Of a stretch of DNA of 64,000 bases, positions 55,201-64,000 are shown piece by piece; positions within the stretch are counted from its first letter, which is position 1; every line of letters starts with the position of its first letter. The translations under genes and the position numbers were made by a program. This DNA comes from Oscillatoria sp. SIO1A7 (GTDB lineage Bacteria; Cyanobacteriota; Cyanobacteriia; Cyanobacteriales; Laspinemataceae), in contig JAAHFN010000022.1 of assembly GCA_010672965.1 (NCBI GenBank), positions 124,001 through 188,000 of the forward strand, given 5' to 3'. The notes beneath the pieces are model-generated. The model did not search any database and was not told the origin of the DNA. It saw nothing but the letters and a program-made list of their open reading frames with translations.

Positions 55201-58200
55201 TCGGTAGTCAATAATATTAAAGAAGTGATTTTCCAGCGAGATACTTCGGGGGTATGGACTTTTCTGAATCCTGCTTGGAGCGAACTAACCGGCTGGACTG
55301 TAGAAGAAAGCCTGGGAACGAATTTCTTAAATTACGTCTATACAAAAGACCGGGAAAAAAAGCAAGAATTATATCGGCAGCTCATAGCGGGTAAAATAGA
55401 GTTTTACCGCACTGAGGTTCGCTACCTTAGCAAATCTGGGGAGTACCGCTGGGTTGAGGCGCTCGACCGGCCTACTCGGGACGAAAATGGTGCGATAACC
55501 GGTACGCTAGGGACGCTCAATGATATTACAGAACGCAAGCTCGCTGAAGAAGAATTGCGATCGAGCGAGGCAGCTATTCGCGAACTATATGCCGTGACCG
55601 CGACTCAGGAGCTGGACTTTGATAAGCGCTTAAAACGGTTGCTGGAAATGGGATGCTCCCGGTTTGGCTTAGAAATGGGAATTGTGTTGCGAGTGGCGAG
55701 CGATCGCGATAGAGCCACTGCGATCGCCGTTAAATTTCCTTCAGGCTTATTTCCCATTCTCAAAGGAGATTCTTTTGCTCTCAAGCTGCTCTACGACCGA
55801 GAAACCCTCGCTGCCGACGAGCCCATCTGTTTCGAGCGAGCGGGGATAATATCCCAGTGGCGAGAGCATCCCGCTTATGCTGCCCGCAGATTAGAAGCTT
55901 ATATCGGCGCTCCAATTGCCGTCAAAGGGCAAATCTACGGAACCATTAGTTTTGCCAGTCCGATACCGCGAAGAGAACGCTTCAAACCCACAGACAAGCA
56001 ACTTTTGAAGCTAATGGCTCAGTGGGTTGGGGGCGAAATCGAACGCGAAGAAGCCCGCAACCAAATCCAGCAGCAATTCTCGCGCAGCTTGCTCCTCGGG
56101 CGCATTACTCAGGAAATTCGCCAAAGCCTAGAGATAAAACAAATTTTCCAGACCGCTGCCACTCAAATCGGTCGGGCATTTGGCGTCAATCGCTGCGTAA
56201 TTCATTCTTATATAAGATACCCAAAACCAAAAGTGCCGTTTGTGGCCGAGTATCTAGAACCGGGCAGCTCTGAATCTATTTTGGAATTGGAAGTTCCCAT
56301 TGAGGGCAATCCTCATATGCAGCAACTCTTGGAGCAAGACGAGGCGATCGCTTCTCCCGACGTTTATGCAGACCCCTTACTCAAAGCAGCCCAGCCTCTC
56401 TCTCGCCAAATAAAACTAAAATCTATGTTAGCGATTCGCACCTCCTACCAGGGAGAACCCAATGGCATTATTGCCTTGCATCAGTGCGATAGCTTTCGCC
56501 AGTGGAGAGAGGATGAAATCGAACTTCTCGAAGATGTTGCAGCTCAGGTAGGCATTGCTCTGGCTCAAGCAAAGTTGCTGAAAAAAGAAACCAATGCCCG
56601 AGAACAAATGGCCGCGCAAAATATCGCCTTAGAGCAAGCCCGAGAAGCTGCTGAATCTGCCAATCGTGCTAAAAGTGAATTTTTAGCCACGATGAGTCAC
56701 GAAATTCGTACTCCTATGAATGCAGTTATCGGCATGACGGGTCTTCTGCTCGATACCCAGCTCGATAGCGACCAGCGAGACTTCGTAGAAACCATTCGCA
56801 CTAGCGGCGATGCCCTGCTAACCCTGATTAACGATATTCTCGATTTCTCTAAAATAGAATCGGGCAAGCTAGAGCTAGAAGAACATCCCTTTAACCTGCG
56901 CGTTTGCGTAGAAGACTCCCTAGACTTGCTGGCATCCCGAGCGGCAGAAAAGGAATTAGAGCTGGCCTATCTGATAGACCCCCAAACTCCAGAGACGATT
57001 GTGGGAGATGTCACTCGCTTGCGCCAAATATTGGTCAATCTCCTGAGCAATGCAGTTAAATTTACCGAGAGGGGCGAAGTTGTCGTATCTGTAACTGCCC
57101 GAAAAATCAAAAAACAACCCCTTGCCTCGCAGCTAGCTTTTGCTTCTAAACTCTCCAGTCCCAGCCAAGAGATTACAACTGCCAACTCACGATTCTCTAT
57201 CCAATTCGCCGTTCGCGATACTGGCATAGGCATTCCTCCAGAACGGATGAATCGTCTATTTAAATCATTCAGTCAGGTGGATTATTCTACTACTCGTAAA
57301 TATGGCGGTACGGGTTTGGGTCTGGCGATTAGCAAGCGCCTGAGCGAAATGATGGGAGGAACTATGTGGATAGTCAGTGGCAATGCGATCGCCGGCAATC
57401 CTCCCAAAGAATGGGAAAAACCGAAAGATGGAATTGCACGGGGTTCGACTTTCTATTTTACTGTCTCCTGCCCAGCGGTCTTCTCCTCAGCCAACCCAAG
57501 AGAGAAACTTCATTCTCTGACTGGCAAGCGATTGCTGATTGTAGATGACAATGCCACTAACCGGAAGATTTTAACCCTACAAGGTCGCTCTTGGGGAATG
57601 GTAACTCGGGCGGCTGAGTCTGGTTCGGAGGCTCTACAGTGGCTCGAAGCTGGCGAGTATTTCGATCTGGTTATTATGGATATGCAGATGCCAGAAATGG
57701 ATGGGTTAGCCGTAGCCGCTGCAATCCGCAAGCTGCCCGGACGTCGTCGATTGCCTTTAGTGATGTTGACTTCGATCGCCAAGCAATCTATGGATATACA
57801 GGGTTCGGGAGTTGATTTTGCCGCTTGTTTGAATAAGCCGATTAAACAGTCTCAGCTTTATAACATATTGACGGGAATTATCAGTCGTGCCCCAGTTTCT
57901 GTGGCACTACCCGCTCCCCAAAGCAAAACCAAAGAAAAATCCCTAACTCCTAATGCTAACGCTGCTAATTTACGAATTTTGCTCGCCGAAGATAATGTGG
58001 TAAACCAAAAAGTTGCTCTGCGGATGTTGGAGCGATTGGGCTATCGGGGGGATTTGGCTGGCAATGGCCTAGAGGTTCTCGATGCTTTGCGGCGGCAGTC
58101 TTATGATGTGGTCTTGATGGACATACAGATGCCGGAGATGGATGGGCTGGAAGCTACCGGCCGTATTTTCAAAGAATGGGAGCCTTCGGCTCGTCCTTGG

Positions 58201-58926
58201 ATTATTGCCATGACTGCTAATGCGATGCAGGGCGATCGCGAAGTCTGTCTGCAAGCGGGAATGGATGACTATCTCAGCAAGCCTATTCGCCTGGAATCCC
58301 TGCAGAAAGCCCTCTCCCAATGTCACCCCCTTTCCTCTCGCGCTCCCTACCCTACTGTCAAAGATGAGCTAGAACTGACAGCAGCATTGCCTAACCGGGC
58401 AAATTCTATTGAGCAAGCCCCAGCCGAACCAGAAAAAGCAGCGATCGATGCTTTGGCATCCGCTACCTCAGCCGAGTCTGTCCGAGTGGAGCCAGAAAAA
58501 GCAGCGATCGATGCTTTGGCATCCGCTACCTCAGCCGAGTCTGTCTCAGTGGAGCCAGAAAAAGCAGCGATCGATGCTTCGGCGCTGCGATCGCTCTGGG
58601 AACTGGTGGGTGAAGATGACCCGGAAGGTTTTGCCGAGGTAGTTGAGAGCTATCTAGAAGACTTGCCCCAACTTCTGCAAAAAATCCAGACTGCCATAGC
58701 ACAGGGGGATGCATCTGCCCTACAAATGGCAGGTCATACTTTGAAATCTACCAGCAAAACTTTTGGCGCGATGAATCTCGGCGAAATGTGCAAAACTCTA
58801 GAATTTATGGGGCGCTCTGGCACCCTAGAAGGAGCCGAGCTAATTTTACCCGACCTGATCTCCGAGTCCGAACAAGTCAAAACAGAACTCTTAGCTGAAG
58901 TCGAAAGAGGGAATTCTAAGTTTTGA
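52297..58926 (+). CDS. Hybrid histidine kinase with ethylene-receptor-like sensor domain (2209 aa)
   Basis: Three membrane helices (about 40-135) match the ethylene-binding domain: Asp and Tyr in [13 protein letters not shown] (spacing D-x6-Y as in ETR1 D25/Y32), and Cys and His in [12 protein letters not shown] (as C65/H69, the Cu(I) site). Then seven PAS units (about 205-1085), each ending in a DI(T/S)(E/D/N)RKxAE-type linker; two GAF domains (about 1090-1265 and 1266-1425); HisKA with SHEIRTPMN (about 1467); HATPase with [13 protein letters not shown]; two receiver domains (phospho-Asp in [14 protein letters not shown] and [14 protein letters not shown]); an [12 protein letters not shown] repeat linker; and an Hpt domain with AGHTLKST. 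It is a complete phosphorelay in one chain at the membrane. RBS AGAGGAG precedes the ATG. Confidence 0.9.
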   Translation: MLQLLDLTLSGAIGSSAYKLLNLATSDFIPQGRCYLWKTGLIWLHGLSDGLIAFSYYAIALVLVYFIHQRRSTSFKWILLLFGAFLIVCGTTHIMEIWTLWHPDYWIYGGIKALNAVIFVALAIALVPLIPNFLELQSSASLQLMNETLQKEASRSKEAEEEIRQINAILENRVQERTAQLEAYNQMLLDEIDRREELASSLEESEKRLRTLVTNAPIILYATDSKGKIIFCEGKGIQLLGLQPGEGVGREIVDFYSFEPSIQRQVENALAGSEENWMASMLGACFDHRVTPVRDDETGQVTGIIGVATDITEQKQAEIERQRSLALLQATFDSTADGILAVDKDGKIVAFNRQFQQMWSIPDKIGLDELDAFFLELVLAELKAPDAFLSGAWQLYSSPDIESADLLEFKDGRVFERYSKPQKVGEKVAGRVWSFRDVSDRRHQEEALRRQALVFENIYDAVILTDLAGEITDWNQAAERMFGYTKAEASGHSTGILYRPEEAPVLTEQIIEGMTGDGRWSGEINFIRKDGSSGICETVVLPIRDKTGETIATLGVNRDISDRKQAEEERDRFFTLSVDMLCIAGFDGYFKRLNPAWEAALGWTVEELLSKPFLEFIHPDDREATIAEAQKLSLGGITISFENRYQCADGSYRWLLWTSTSHIDQQRIYGVAHDITNRKQAEEALRLTQFSVDRAAEAVFWIGADARLLYINDAACRSLGYSRSELLSMTVYDFEMDLPPEAWPQHWQEMREKGGLSLESRHRRQDGSILPVEISINYLHFNDREYICAFARDITERKQAEKEKIELIGSLQEVTSLQNAILNGANYAIVSTSTNGTIRTFNAGAERYLGYSAQELVNEKTPAIFHDAKEVAQRAEELSAELAVQIEPGFEAFVAKARRGKPDEREWSYIRKDGSRFPVRLSVTALRDDSQNIAGFLGIASDISDRKAAEAEKAMLLASIQQSEQKYRSVVNNIKEVIFQRDTSGVWTFLNPAWSELTGWTVEESLGTNFLNYVYTKDREKKQELYRQLIAGKIEFYRTEVRYLSKSGEYRWVEALDRPTRDENGAITGTLGTLNDITERKLAEEELRSSEAAIRELYAVTATQELDFDKRLKRLLEMGCSRFGLEMGIVLRVASDRDRATAIAVKFPSGLFPILKGDSFALKLLYDRETLAADEPICFERAGIISQWREHPAYAARRLEAYIGAPIAVKGQIYGTISFASPIPRRERFKPTDKQLLKLMAQWVGGEIEREEARNQIQQQFSRSLLLGRITQEIRQSLEIKQIFQTAATQIGRAFGVNRCVIHSYIRYPKPKVPFVAEYLEPGSSESILELEVPIEGNPHMQQLLEQDEAIASPDVYADPLLKAAQPLSRQIKLKSMLAIRTSYQGEPNGIIALHQCDSFRQWREDEIELLEDVAAQVGIALAQAKLLKKETNAREQMAAQNIALEQAREAAESANRAKSEFLATMSHEIRTPMNAVIGMTGLLLDTQLDSDQRDFVETIRTSGDALLTLINDILDFSKIESGKLELEEHPFNLRVCVEDSLDLLASRAAEKELELAYLIDPQTPETIVGDVTRLRQILVNLLSNAVKFTERGEVVVSVTARKIKKQPLASQLAFASKLSSPSQEITTANSRFSIQFAVRDTGIGIPPERMNRLFKSFSQVDYSTTRKYGGTGLGLAISKRLSEMMGGTMWIVSGNAIAGNPPKEWEKPKDGIARGSTFYFTVSCPAVFSSANPREKLHSLTGKRLLIVDDNATNRKILTLQGRSWGMVTRAAESGSEALQWLEAGEYFDLVIMDMQMPEMDGLAVAAAIRKLPGRRRLPLVMLTSIAKQSMDIQGSGVDFAACLNKPIKQSQLYNILTGIISRAPVSVALPAPQSKTKEKSLTPNANAANLRILLAEDNVVNQKVALRMLERLGYRGDLAGNGLEVLDALRRQSYDVVLMDIQMPEMDGLEATGRIFKEWEPSARPWIIAMTANAMQGDREVCLQAGMDDYLSKPIRLESLQKALSQCHPLSSRAPYPTVKDELELTAALPNRANSIEQAPAEPEKAAIDALASATSAESVRVEPEKAAIDALASATSAESVSVEPEKAAIDASALRSLWELVGEDDPEGFAEVVESYLEDLPQLLQKIQTAIAQGDASALQMAGHTLKSTSKTFGAMNLGEMCKTLEFMGRSGTLEGAELILPDLISESEQVKTELLAEVERGNSKF
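58426..58590 (+). repeat. 63-bp in-frame tandem repeat in the kinase linker
   Basis: Two full copies and a partial one encode [19 protein letters not shown] with small changes. It lies between the second receiver and Hpt domains. Confidence 0.85.
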
Positions 58927-59137
58927 ATTTTGAGTTTTGAGTTTTGAGTTTATATTATATAGCAGTAAGCAGTCAGCTTTTAGCTGAGCTACCGCTGCAC
59001 CAACAGCGCTCGGCTTATGGGCGATCGCGTAGGCGGAGCCATACGAGTAAGGCATATATAGCGCTGCGGAGCGAATTTTATCTTGTTGTTTGCCTTCAAC
59101 TTAAAACTCAAAAATCACAACTCAAAACTTAGAATCA

Positions 59138-59920
59138 ATGATTTCTGTAAAAGATCGAATCATTTTAATCACGGGTGCGAGCGCCGGCATAGGAATGTCC
59201 TGCGCTAGCCTTTTTGCCGAGGCCGGAGCAAAACTGATTTTAGCAGCGCGCCGACAAGAGCGGCTGGAGCAGCTAGCAGCAGAACTAAAGGGACAATTTA
59301 ATAGCGAAATTTATCTATTGCCTCTAGACGTGCGGGACAGAGCCGCCGTAGAGTCTTCTCTCTCTAGTCTTCCAGAGCCTTGGTCGTCAGTAGATATTTT
59401 GATTAACAATGCCGGATTGTCTCGGGGATTGGACAAACTCTACCAAGGCAGCATTGAAGATTGGGAAGAAATGATTGATGCCAATGTTAAAGGCTTGCTC
59501 TATGTGACTCGCACTATCGTGCCGGGAATGGTGCAGCGAGGCCGAGGTCATGTCGTTAATATCGGTTCGATCGCCGGTCGCGCTGCCTACCCGGGCGGCA
59601 ACGTCTATTGCGCTTCCAAGGCTGCAGTCCGAGCTATTTCCGAAGGATTAAAGCAAGATTTGTTGGGCACGCCAGTGCGGGTCACCGAAATCCAGCCCGG
59701 ATTGGTAGAGACAGAGTTTAGCATCGTTCGCTTTCATGGGGATACAGATCGCGCTCAAAAAGTTTATGAGGATTTGACCCCTTTGACCCCGGACGATGTT
59801 GCTGATGTGGTCTTTTTTGCAGCCACGCGATCGCCCCATGTCAATATTTCTGAAGTTTTACTGGTTCCTACAGATCAAGCCAACGCCACTCTAGTTCACC
59901 GACACCGGACTGGGGTTTGA
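59138..59920 (+). CDS. SDR family oxidoreductase (YdfG-like)
   Basis: 260 aa classical short-chain dehydrogenase. Cofactor motif TGASAGIGMSCASLF, NNAG motif ILINNAGLS, catalytic Ser in NIGSIAGRAAYP and YxxxK in VYCASKAAVRAI. The ARRQERL segment after strand 2 favours NADP. The close resemblance to YdfG-type enzymes suggests 3-hydroxy acid (serine or allo-threonine) oxidation, which I cannot prove. The 211 bp upstream hold TTTTGAG heptamers and one HIP1 site. Confidence 0.85.
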   Translation: MISVKDRIILITGASAGIGMSCASLFAEAGAKLILAARRQERLEQLAAELKGQFNSEIYLLPLDVRDRAAVESSLSSLPEPWSSVDILINNAGLSRGLDKLYQGSIEDWEEMIDANVKGLLYVTRTIVPGMVQRGRGHVVNIGSIAGRAAYPGGNVYCASKAAVRAISEGLKQDLLGTPVRVTEIQPGLVETEFSIVRFHGDTDRAQKVYEDLTPLTPDDVADVVFFAATRSPHVNISEVLLVPTDQANATLVHRHRTGV

Positions 59921-59990
59921 GCGGGCTGGGGATATAGCATTAGGTGATTTCTGTTAATAAAAGTACCAGAATATCGGAGCCCTGGCCCCC

Positions 59991-60082
59991 TTCCCCTCCT
60001 GCGGGCGGTGTGGGTGGGTTGAGGGGGTTGGGGGTGGGCACTGCGACCGGGTAAGAACCCACACCGCCCGCAGGAGGGGAAG
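59991..60082. terminator. Long G/C-rich inverted repeat between convergent genes
   Basis: Arms of about 25 bp (CTTCCCCTCC followed by GCGGGCGGTGTGGGT; counterpart ACCCACACCGCCCGC followed by AGGAGGGGAAG) flank a G-rich loop of about 40 bp. It lies between the SDR and methyltransferase genes, which converge. It may stop transcription from both sides. No clear U-run follows, so it could also be a repeat element. Confidence 0.5.
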
Positions 60083-60161
60083 CGGTACTTTCTTTCCCAG
60101 AAGTCTCCTTAGTAGGTTGAATGCGATCGCATTAAATCTACCAACGCTATATCCTCAACTC

Positions 60162-60947
60162 CTACTTCCAGCACTCAATGCCAACCATATTTGGATATTT
60201 GACATAATCCTGCCAGAACTCTTCGCCAAATTCCCGTATCCCTGCCTCCAAGAGAGTCTGTTCGTGCCAGCGAATCTCTTTAAAGCCAGCTTCTAGGAAT
60301 GCCCATTCATAAGTGGCTTTGCTGAGATAATAGTCTTCAATTACGACCGTTTTGTCCTCCAACTGATAGATAAGACTGGGTAGAGGCTTTCCTTCCTCCT
60401 TGGATCCGCTAATGCTTTCCTCATATCCATATTCTTCCAAAAACCGATAGGACTCGGGAGGCCGATCTAGGTTATTATTGATATATATCAAGGACTCGGG
60501 AGCCCGATCTAGGTTATTGTTGATAGCAACGAAGCGACATTCTGGTTTGAGGTTGTCATATATAGTCCGACACATTGCCAGCAGTTGTTCCTTGGTTTGG
60601 GCATGATTGAGCGAATAGGCGGCAGTCACCACATCAAAACTGCCAACTTGGCCTAGTTCTTGCATATCGGAGAGGATATATTCAATTCCGAGGGGCTCTT
60701 TGGCCTCTTGTTCTTTTGCTAGTGTTAGCATACCCTCAGATATATCCACTGCCACTACTCGTCCAGCCCCCTTTTTCTTAAAGTTCCGGGCGTAGATTCC
60801 TTCTCCACAACCGAGATCCAAAATTGATTTTCCAGTAATATCCCCCAGCATATTAAAGTAAGTCGGTTCCTCAATATACAAGGCAAAAGCTGTATTAGGG
60901 TGACGCGATTCTTGGTACTGCTTCGCTATTGGATCGTAAACTGACAT
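60162..60947 (-). CDS. Class I SAM-dependent methyltransferase
   Basis: 261 aa. SAM-binding motif I SILDLGCGEGIYARNF, the acidic residue after strand 2 in VVAVDISEGML, motif DVVTAAYSLNHAQT. A domain of about 100 residues follows (IYQLEDKTVVIEDYYLS). The substrate is unknown. A 42-bp in-frame duplication gives INNNLDRAPESLIY and INNNLDRPPESYRF after strand 5, near the active-site rim, and may alter function. Confidence 0.82.
   Translation of the reverse strand: MSVYDPIAKQYQESRHPNTAFALYIEEPTYFNMLGDITGKSILDLGCGEGIYARNFKKKGAGRVVAVDISEGMLTLAKEQEAKEPLGIEYILSDMQELGQVGSFDVVTAAYSLNHAQTKEQLLAMCRTIYDNLKPECRFVAINNNLDRAPESLIYINNNLDRPPESYRFLEEYGYEESISGSKEEGKPLPSLIYQLEDKTVVIEDYYLSKATYEWAFLEAGFKEIRWHEQTLLEAGIREFGEEFWQDYVKYPNMVGIECWK
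60451..60534 (-). repeat. 42-bp in-frame tandem duplication
   Basis: GACTCGGGAG starts two 42-bp units (60451 and 60493) inside the methyltransferase gene. It is the same unit length as the duplication in the DUF1822 gene, with unrelated sequence. Confidence 0.85.
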
Positions 60948-61142
60948 AATTCCTACTTTATGGAATAGTTATTTTTACTCAGACAAAAAAAACTCGCTAG
61001 TTCATTGTATATGCCCGTGGGTCGATTGGAGACAAGGAGAATTGGGCCATTGGGCGGGGGTGGGTGGGCTCGGAAGGACTGAAGAAAATTCTCCCCACGC
61101 TCTCCACACTCTCCCTCATTCCCCCTCTCTCCCCACTCTCAA

Positions 61143-61316
61143 GGGTATGTTTTTTATAATCCTCCTTTTTGATGTTGTCGGTAGGCTTCATAGCTTTCTG
61201 GGGCGAAGCATTCCAATTGCATTGGTTTTATGTTATAAAAATAGGCTATCTCTGGAATCCTGTCGCCCCTACGCAGTCGATCCGCCTCGGGAACGTCACA
61301 TCTAAAAAACATACCC
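61143..61316. mobile_element. Possible MITE-like element with GGGTATGTTTTTT ends
   Basis: GGGTATGTTTTTT and AAAAAACATACCC are perfect 13-bp inverted ends of a 174-bp non-coding stretch, with CTCTCCCCA repeats on both sides. Only one copy is seen here, so mobility is a guess. The rest of 60948-61659 has no gene. Confidence 0.5.
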
Positions 61317-61659
61317 CGAAGTAAGCTCTGTGCCCTCTCTGCCCACACTCCCCTCTCTCCCCACCCTTAAGCTTAGGACCGCAATAAATCGCCCATTTTT
61401 TTTTTCTAACCCCTTGACTTTGAATAAAAAACTGGTTACTATAAATTTTGGCAAGGCAAAGCGGGGTTAATTTTCCTTGTTGCTGAAGCCGTCATAAACT
61501 TATAAAAGTTAAGGATTTTTGTTGTTTTTTTTATTCGCTGTGTATCCTTGATGTCTGCATCGAAAGCTAGGAATTAACCAAGAAGCTAGCCGCGTTAAGA
61601 TCAAAACAAACACAGCTAACAGCAGCAATCAAGTAGCACCCAGAACCAAAACAGTAATT

Positions 61660-62547
61660 ATGTCCGATCGCTTTGAACCTTTAGTTAGCATTATCATTCC
61701 AGCATACCGAGCCGAAGAGACGATCGCTGCGGCAATTAAAAGCATCCAAGCCCAAACTTATTCAAACTGGGAAGTAGCGATAGGTTCGGATGACAAGGTA
61801 GATTATTTGGCGTTACTATCTCGCCAAGGCATTCAAGAGGCGAAATTGAAACAAGCTTATACCGGTGGCTGCGGTACTGGAGAAGCCCCTGCTAGGAACG
61901 TGGCTGCTGCTATTGCTGAGGGTCAGATACTGGCCAACCTCGATGCTGACGATGCTTACGAACCCAATCGTCTGGCGGAACTGGTTCCCTTAGCTATAGA
62001 ATACGGTGCGGCGATAGATAACACGGGGGTATATAACACGGATCTCGTTCTGTATAAGCGCCCTTTCGGCGATCGCACAACGGTTACCTTTGCCACGCCA
62101 GATGACATTCTCAAACCCCGCGTTCCCTTCTTCCCAGTATTCCGCCGCGAATTTCTCGGTACTGGTTGGACTAAAGTTCCTTTCGCCGCTGACGTGCTAT
62201 TCAATCTGGAACTATTAAGCCGCTTGGAGAAAGTAGCAATTCACCCTCAGCCCCTTTACCAATACTACAAGCGCGACAACTCAATCACCCAGTCAGCCAC
62301 AGCTTTTGAAACAGCCGAACTAGCTTACGAACAAATTTTAAGTCTGTTAGATAGTGGCAAACTAGAATTAACGGCAGACATCCGCAATGCTGCTCGCGAG
62401 GAGTTCGCCCAAAACCTCATACTCAATCGGCTATTTCGTAAGTATATGCAAGATGGACGCTGCCAAAACCTTGAGGAATTTCTAGATATGACTGAAAATG
62501 GACATGCTCAGTGGCTAAAGCAAGAATTGGAATCTGTTACGGTTTAG
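61660..62547 (+). CDS. Family 2 glycosyltransferase
   Basis: 295 aa. GT-A start VSIIIPAYRAEETIAAAIKSI and QTYSNWEVAIGSDD; nucleotide/metal motif ANLDADDAYEPNRL (DxD type). The acceptor part is ordinary for the family. The donor sugar is unknown. No membrane helix, so it acts in the cytoplasm. A second glycosyltransferase follows after 9 bp, so the two are probably one operon. Confidence 0.85.
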   Translation: MSDRFEPLVSIIIPAYRAEETIAAAIKSIQAQTYSNWEVAIGSDDKVDYLALLSRQGIQEAKLKQAYTGGCGTGEAPARNVAAAIAEGQILANLDADDAYEPNRLAELVPLAIEYGAAIDNTGVYNTDLVLYKRPFGDRTTVTFATPDDILKPRVPFFPVFRREFLGTGWTKVPFAADVLFNLELLSRLEKVAIHPQPLYQYYKRDNSITQSATAFETAELAYEQILSLLDSGKLELTADIRNAAREEFAQNLILNRLFRKYMQDGRCQNLEEFLDMTENGHAQWLKQELESVTV

Positions 62548-62556
62548 GATTGCTAG

Positions 62557-63630
62557 ATGAAATTACTGTTTGTTTCTTTCTATCTCCATCCATTAAGCCT
62601 TTCTGGTAAGCTGGGGGGAGTAGAACTCAATATAAAGAATATTGCAAGGGAAATGCTACGGCGGGGAAATCAATTGCAAATTGTCGCTCCTACCAACTCG
62701 GCAGTTGAATCCTTGCCTATTAAAGAGATATCCGGAGAACTTCAACCCGCGTTCCCTGTAATCCCAGGACAAATCTATAAGCACCCGGCAGTGATTCCGG
62801 ACAACGCAGTTATAGCCAATATTTGGGATTATGTTCGTCAAGTACAGGCTGATTATGACCTGATTGTTGATTTCGGTTATGATTGGTTGCCGTTTTACCT
62901 CTCACCATTTTTTAGTTGTCCCGTTCTCCACTACCTATGTATGAGTTCCTGGATATCAATAACCGATCGGGAGATAGAGCGGGTTGCTCGCCTATGTCCG
63001 GGAACCCTAGGAGTTCATACGAAAGCCCAAGCTGAAACTTATCCAGTTCCTCAAGAATCATTTCGTATTTTAGGCGGAGCCATTGATATAGCTCAATACG
63101 AATTTTGCGCGGAACCCGGAGATGGCTTTGCCTGGGCAGGAAGAATTTCCCCAGAAAAAGGTCTTGAGGATGCTGTTGCTGCGGCTGAGGCTATAGGCGT
63201 CAAGCTCAAAATTTTTGGCTATTTGCAGAATCCAGAGTATTGGCAAGAGATTTGCGATCGCTATCCCAACGCAAAGCTGGAGTACATGGGGTTTTTACCG
63301 ACGGAAACTTTCCAAGCCGAACTAGGAAAATGTCGCGCATTATTGATGACCCATAAGTGTGTAGAAGCCTTCGGCATGGTAGCGCCAGAGGCACTGGCTT
63401 GTGGCGTTCCCATTATTAGCTACAGCCGTGGCGGTCCCGCAGAAATTGTCGTCGATGGCAAAACTGGCTTTTTAGTAGAGCCGGATAATCTAGATGAGTT
63501 AATCGCAGCTATTAAGCGAGTTGACCAAATCGATCGCCATTTTTGTCGCCAACGGGCAGAGACAGAATACTCGTTGCCAGCATTGGGCGATCGCTTAGAA
63601 CAATGGTTTCAGGATGTTTTATTGAGTTAA
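62557..63630 (+). CDS. Family 4 glycosyltransferase
   Basis: 357 aa, GT-B fold. The N-terminal GGVELNIKNIAREMLRRGN loop and the C-terminal donor-binding motif EAFGMVAPEALACGVPIISYSRGGPAEIV (E-x7-E) are clear. The N-terminal half, with DYDLIVDFGYDWLPFYLSPFF, recalls the cyanobacterial UDP-glucose:tetrahydrobiopterin glucosyltransferase; I hold this only as an option. It is co-directional with the GT2 gene, 9 bp downstream. Confidence 0.83.
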   Translation: MKLLFVSFYLHPLSLSGKLGGVELNIKNIAREMLRRGNQLQIVAPTNSAVESLPIKEISGELQPAFPVIPGQIYKHPAVIPDNAVIANIWDYVRQVQADYDLIVDFGYDWLPFYLSPFFSCPVLHYLCMSSWISITDREIERVARLCPGTLGVHTKAQAETYPVPQESFRILGGAIDIAQYEFCAEPGDGFAWAGRISPEKGLEDAVAAAEAIGVKLKIFGYLQNPEYWQEICDRYPNAKLEYMGFLPTETFQAELGKCRALLMTHKCVEAFGMVAPEALACGVPIISYSRGGPAEIVVDGKTGFLVEPDNLDELIAAIKRVDQIDRHFCRQRAETEYSLPALGDRLEQWFQDVLLS

Positions 63631-63716
63631 TTAAAAGCTAAAGACTTTCAGCGGATTCTAAATATATGGGAATTCCAAGAAATAATATCAAATCCGGTTA
63701 AACAGTTACAGTATCT

Positions 63717-63852
63717 GGGAGCATTTCACTTTTGTAAGTAGTAGGTTGGGCCCGGGAACGAAACCCAACAAAACTCTCGCTATTGTTGGGTTTCGTTGAT
63801 GGCGGGCCCAACCTACATTGCTATGTATCTCTTGCAAAATTGAAATGCTCCC
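63717..63852. mobile_element. MITE-like element, family 1, copy 3, with nested hairpin
   Basis: GGGAGCATTTCACTTTTGTAA and TTGCAAAATTGAAATGCTCCC (two stretches each) are the ends. CAGTATCT flanks both sides (63709-63716 and 63853-63860). The middle (63741-63816) is the GTAGGTTGGG hairpin also seen at 28841. A lone end of family 2 (TAATATCAAATCCGGTTAAA) lies at 63683-63702. Confidence 0.8.
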
Positions 63853-64000
63853 CAGTATCTGTGGTTGAACAAGACAATTTGCGTAAGTCCTGAGCATTTC
63901 TAAAATTGATGTGAGATTGCCTGGGGCGAAGCATCCCAATACGGAGGCTCCTTCCTATAGCGGAGATTATCGAAGGGATGCTGTCGCCCCTACATTCTCC

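Noticed and set aside
1-64000. tRNA and rRNA genes
   Set aside because: Reading both strands I found no cloverleaf with the GTTCGA T-arm and no rRNA landmarks. A tRNAscan/Infernal run would settle it.

Overview
The window comes from a cyanobacterium, most likely a filamentous, repeat-rich one. The octamer GCGATCGC (HIP1) occurs very often. Heptamer tandem repeats (GGGCATT)n are scattered between genes. Several genes are cyanobacterial markers: a DUF2854 protein, a CRR7-like NDH-1 factor, a DUF1822 protein, a pyrF-pyrE fusion and a hybrid kinase with an ethylene-receptor-like membrane domain. No species can be named from sequence alone.

Layout. 1-6400 is a repeat-choked toxin-antitoxin area: a relE-type pair with a decayed duplicate, two hicAB-type modules (one decayed), a lone antitoxin, an aspartyl protease, and large arrays of a 22-26 bp minisatellite built on HIP1. 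6400-28630 holds three giant minus-strand genes (2501, 2179 and 1654 aa). Each has a short conserved leader, an acidic low-complexity stretch, a DUF4114 domain and a subtilisin-like S8 protease domain, then a different C-terminal part: cell-wall hydrolases, a long coiled coil, or a cationic membrane-active segment. A GNAT acetyltransferase and a vapBC-like pair lie between the first two. 29-30 kb has two unknown genes. 30.8-35.1 kb is an operon of a sigma-70-like factor, DUF1822, and a CHAT-CHASE2 membrane protein with an intact His/Cys dyad. 36-42 kb has pyrF-pyrE, a DarT-DarG pair, a decayed HepT with MntA, an orphan copy of the giant-protein leader and a Uma2 protein. 42-52 kb has polyphosphate kinase, a LodA/LodB-like quinoprotein oxidase pair and small conserved genes. 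52-64 kb has the 2209-aa hybrid kinase, an SDR, a methyltransferase and two glycosyltransferases.

How it may work together. A roughly 80-bp element recurs six times: before the sigma-factor operon, before the third giant protease, before the GNAT, twice in tandem before an unknown gene, and before the orphan leader gene. I infer a local regulon in which the sigma/DUF1822/CHAT-CHASE2 module, itself behind the element, controls secreted giant proteases and accessory genes. This is the best candidate for an undescribed system. A second candidate is a pair of paralogous structured RNA loci (about 1.5 kb and 49.6 kb), each with a promoter of 17-bp spacing. Several families of small inverted-repeat elements (MITE-like) are present, and one insertion has its empty site preserved in a duplicated segment.
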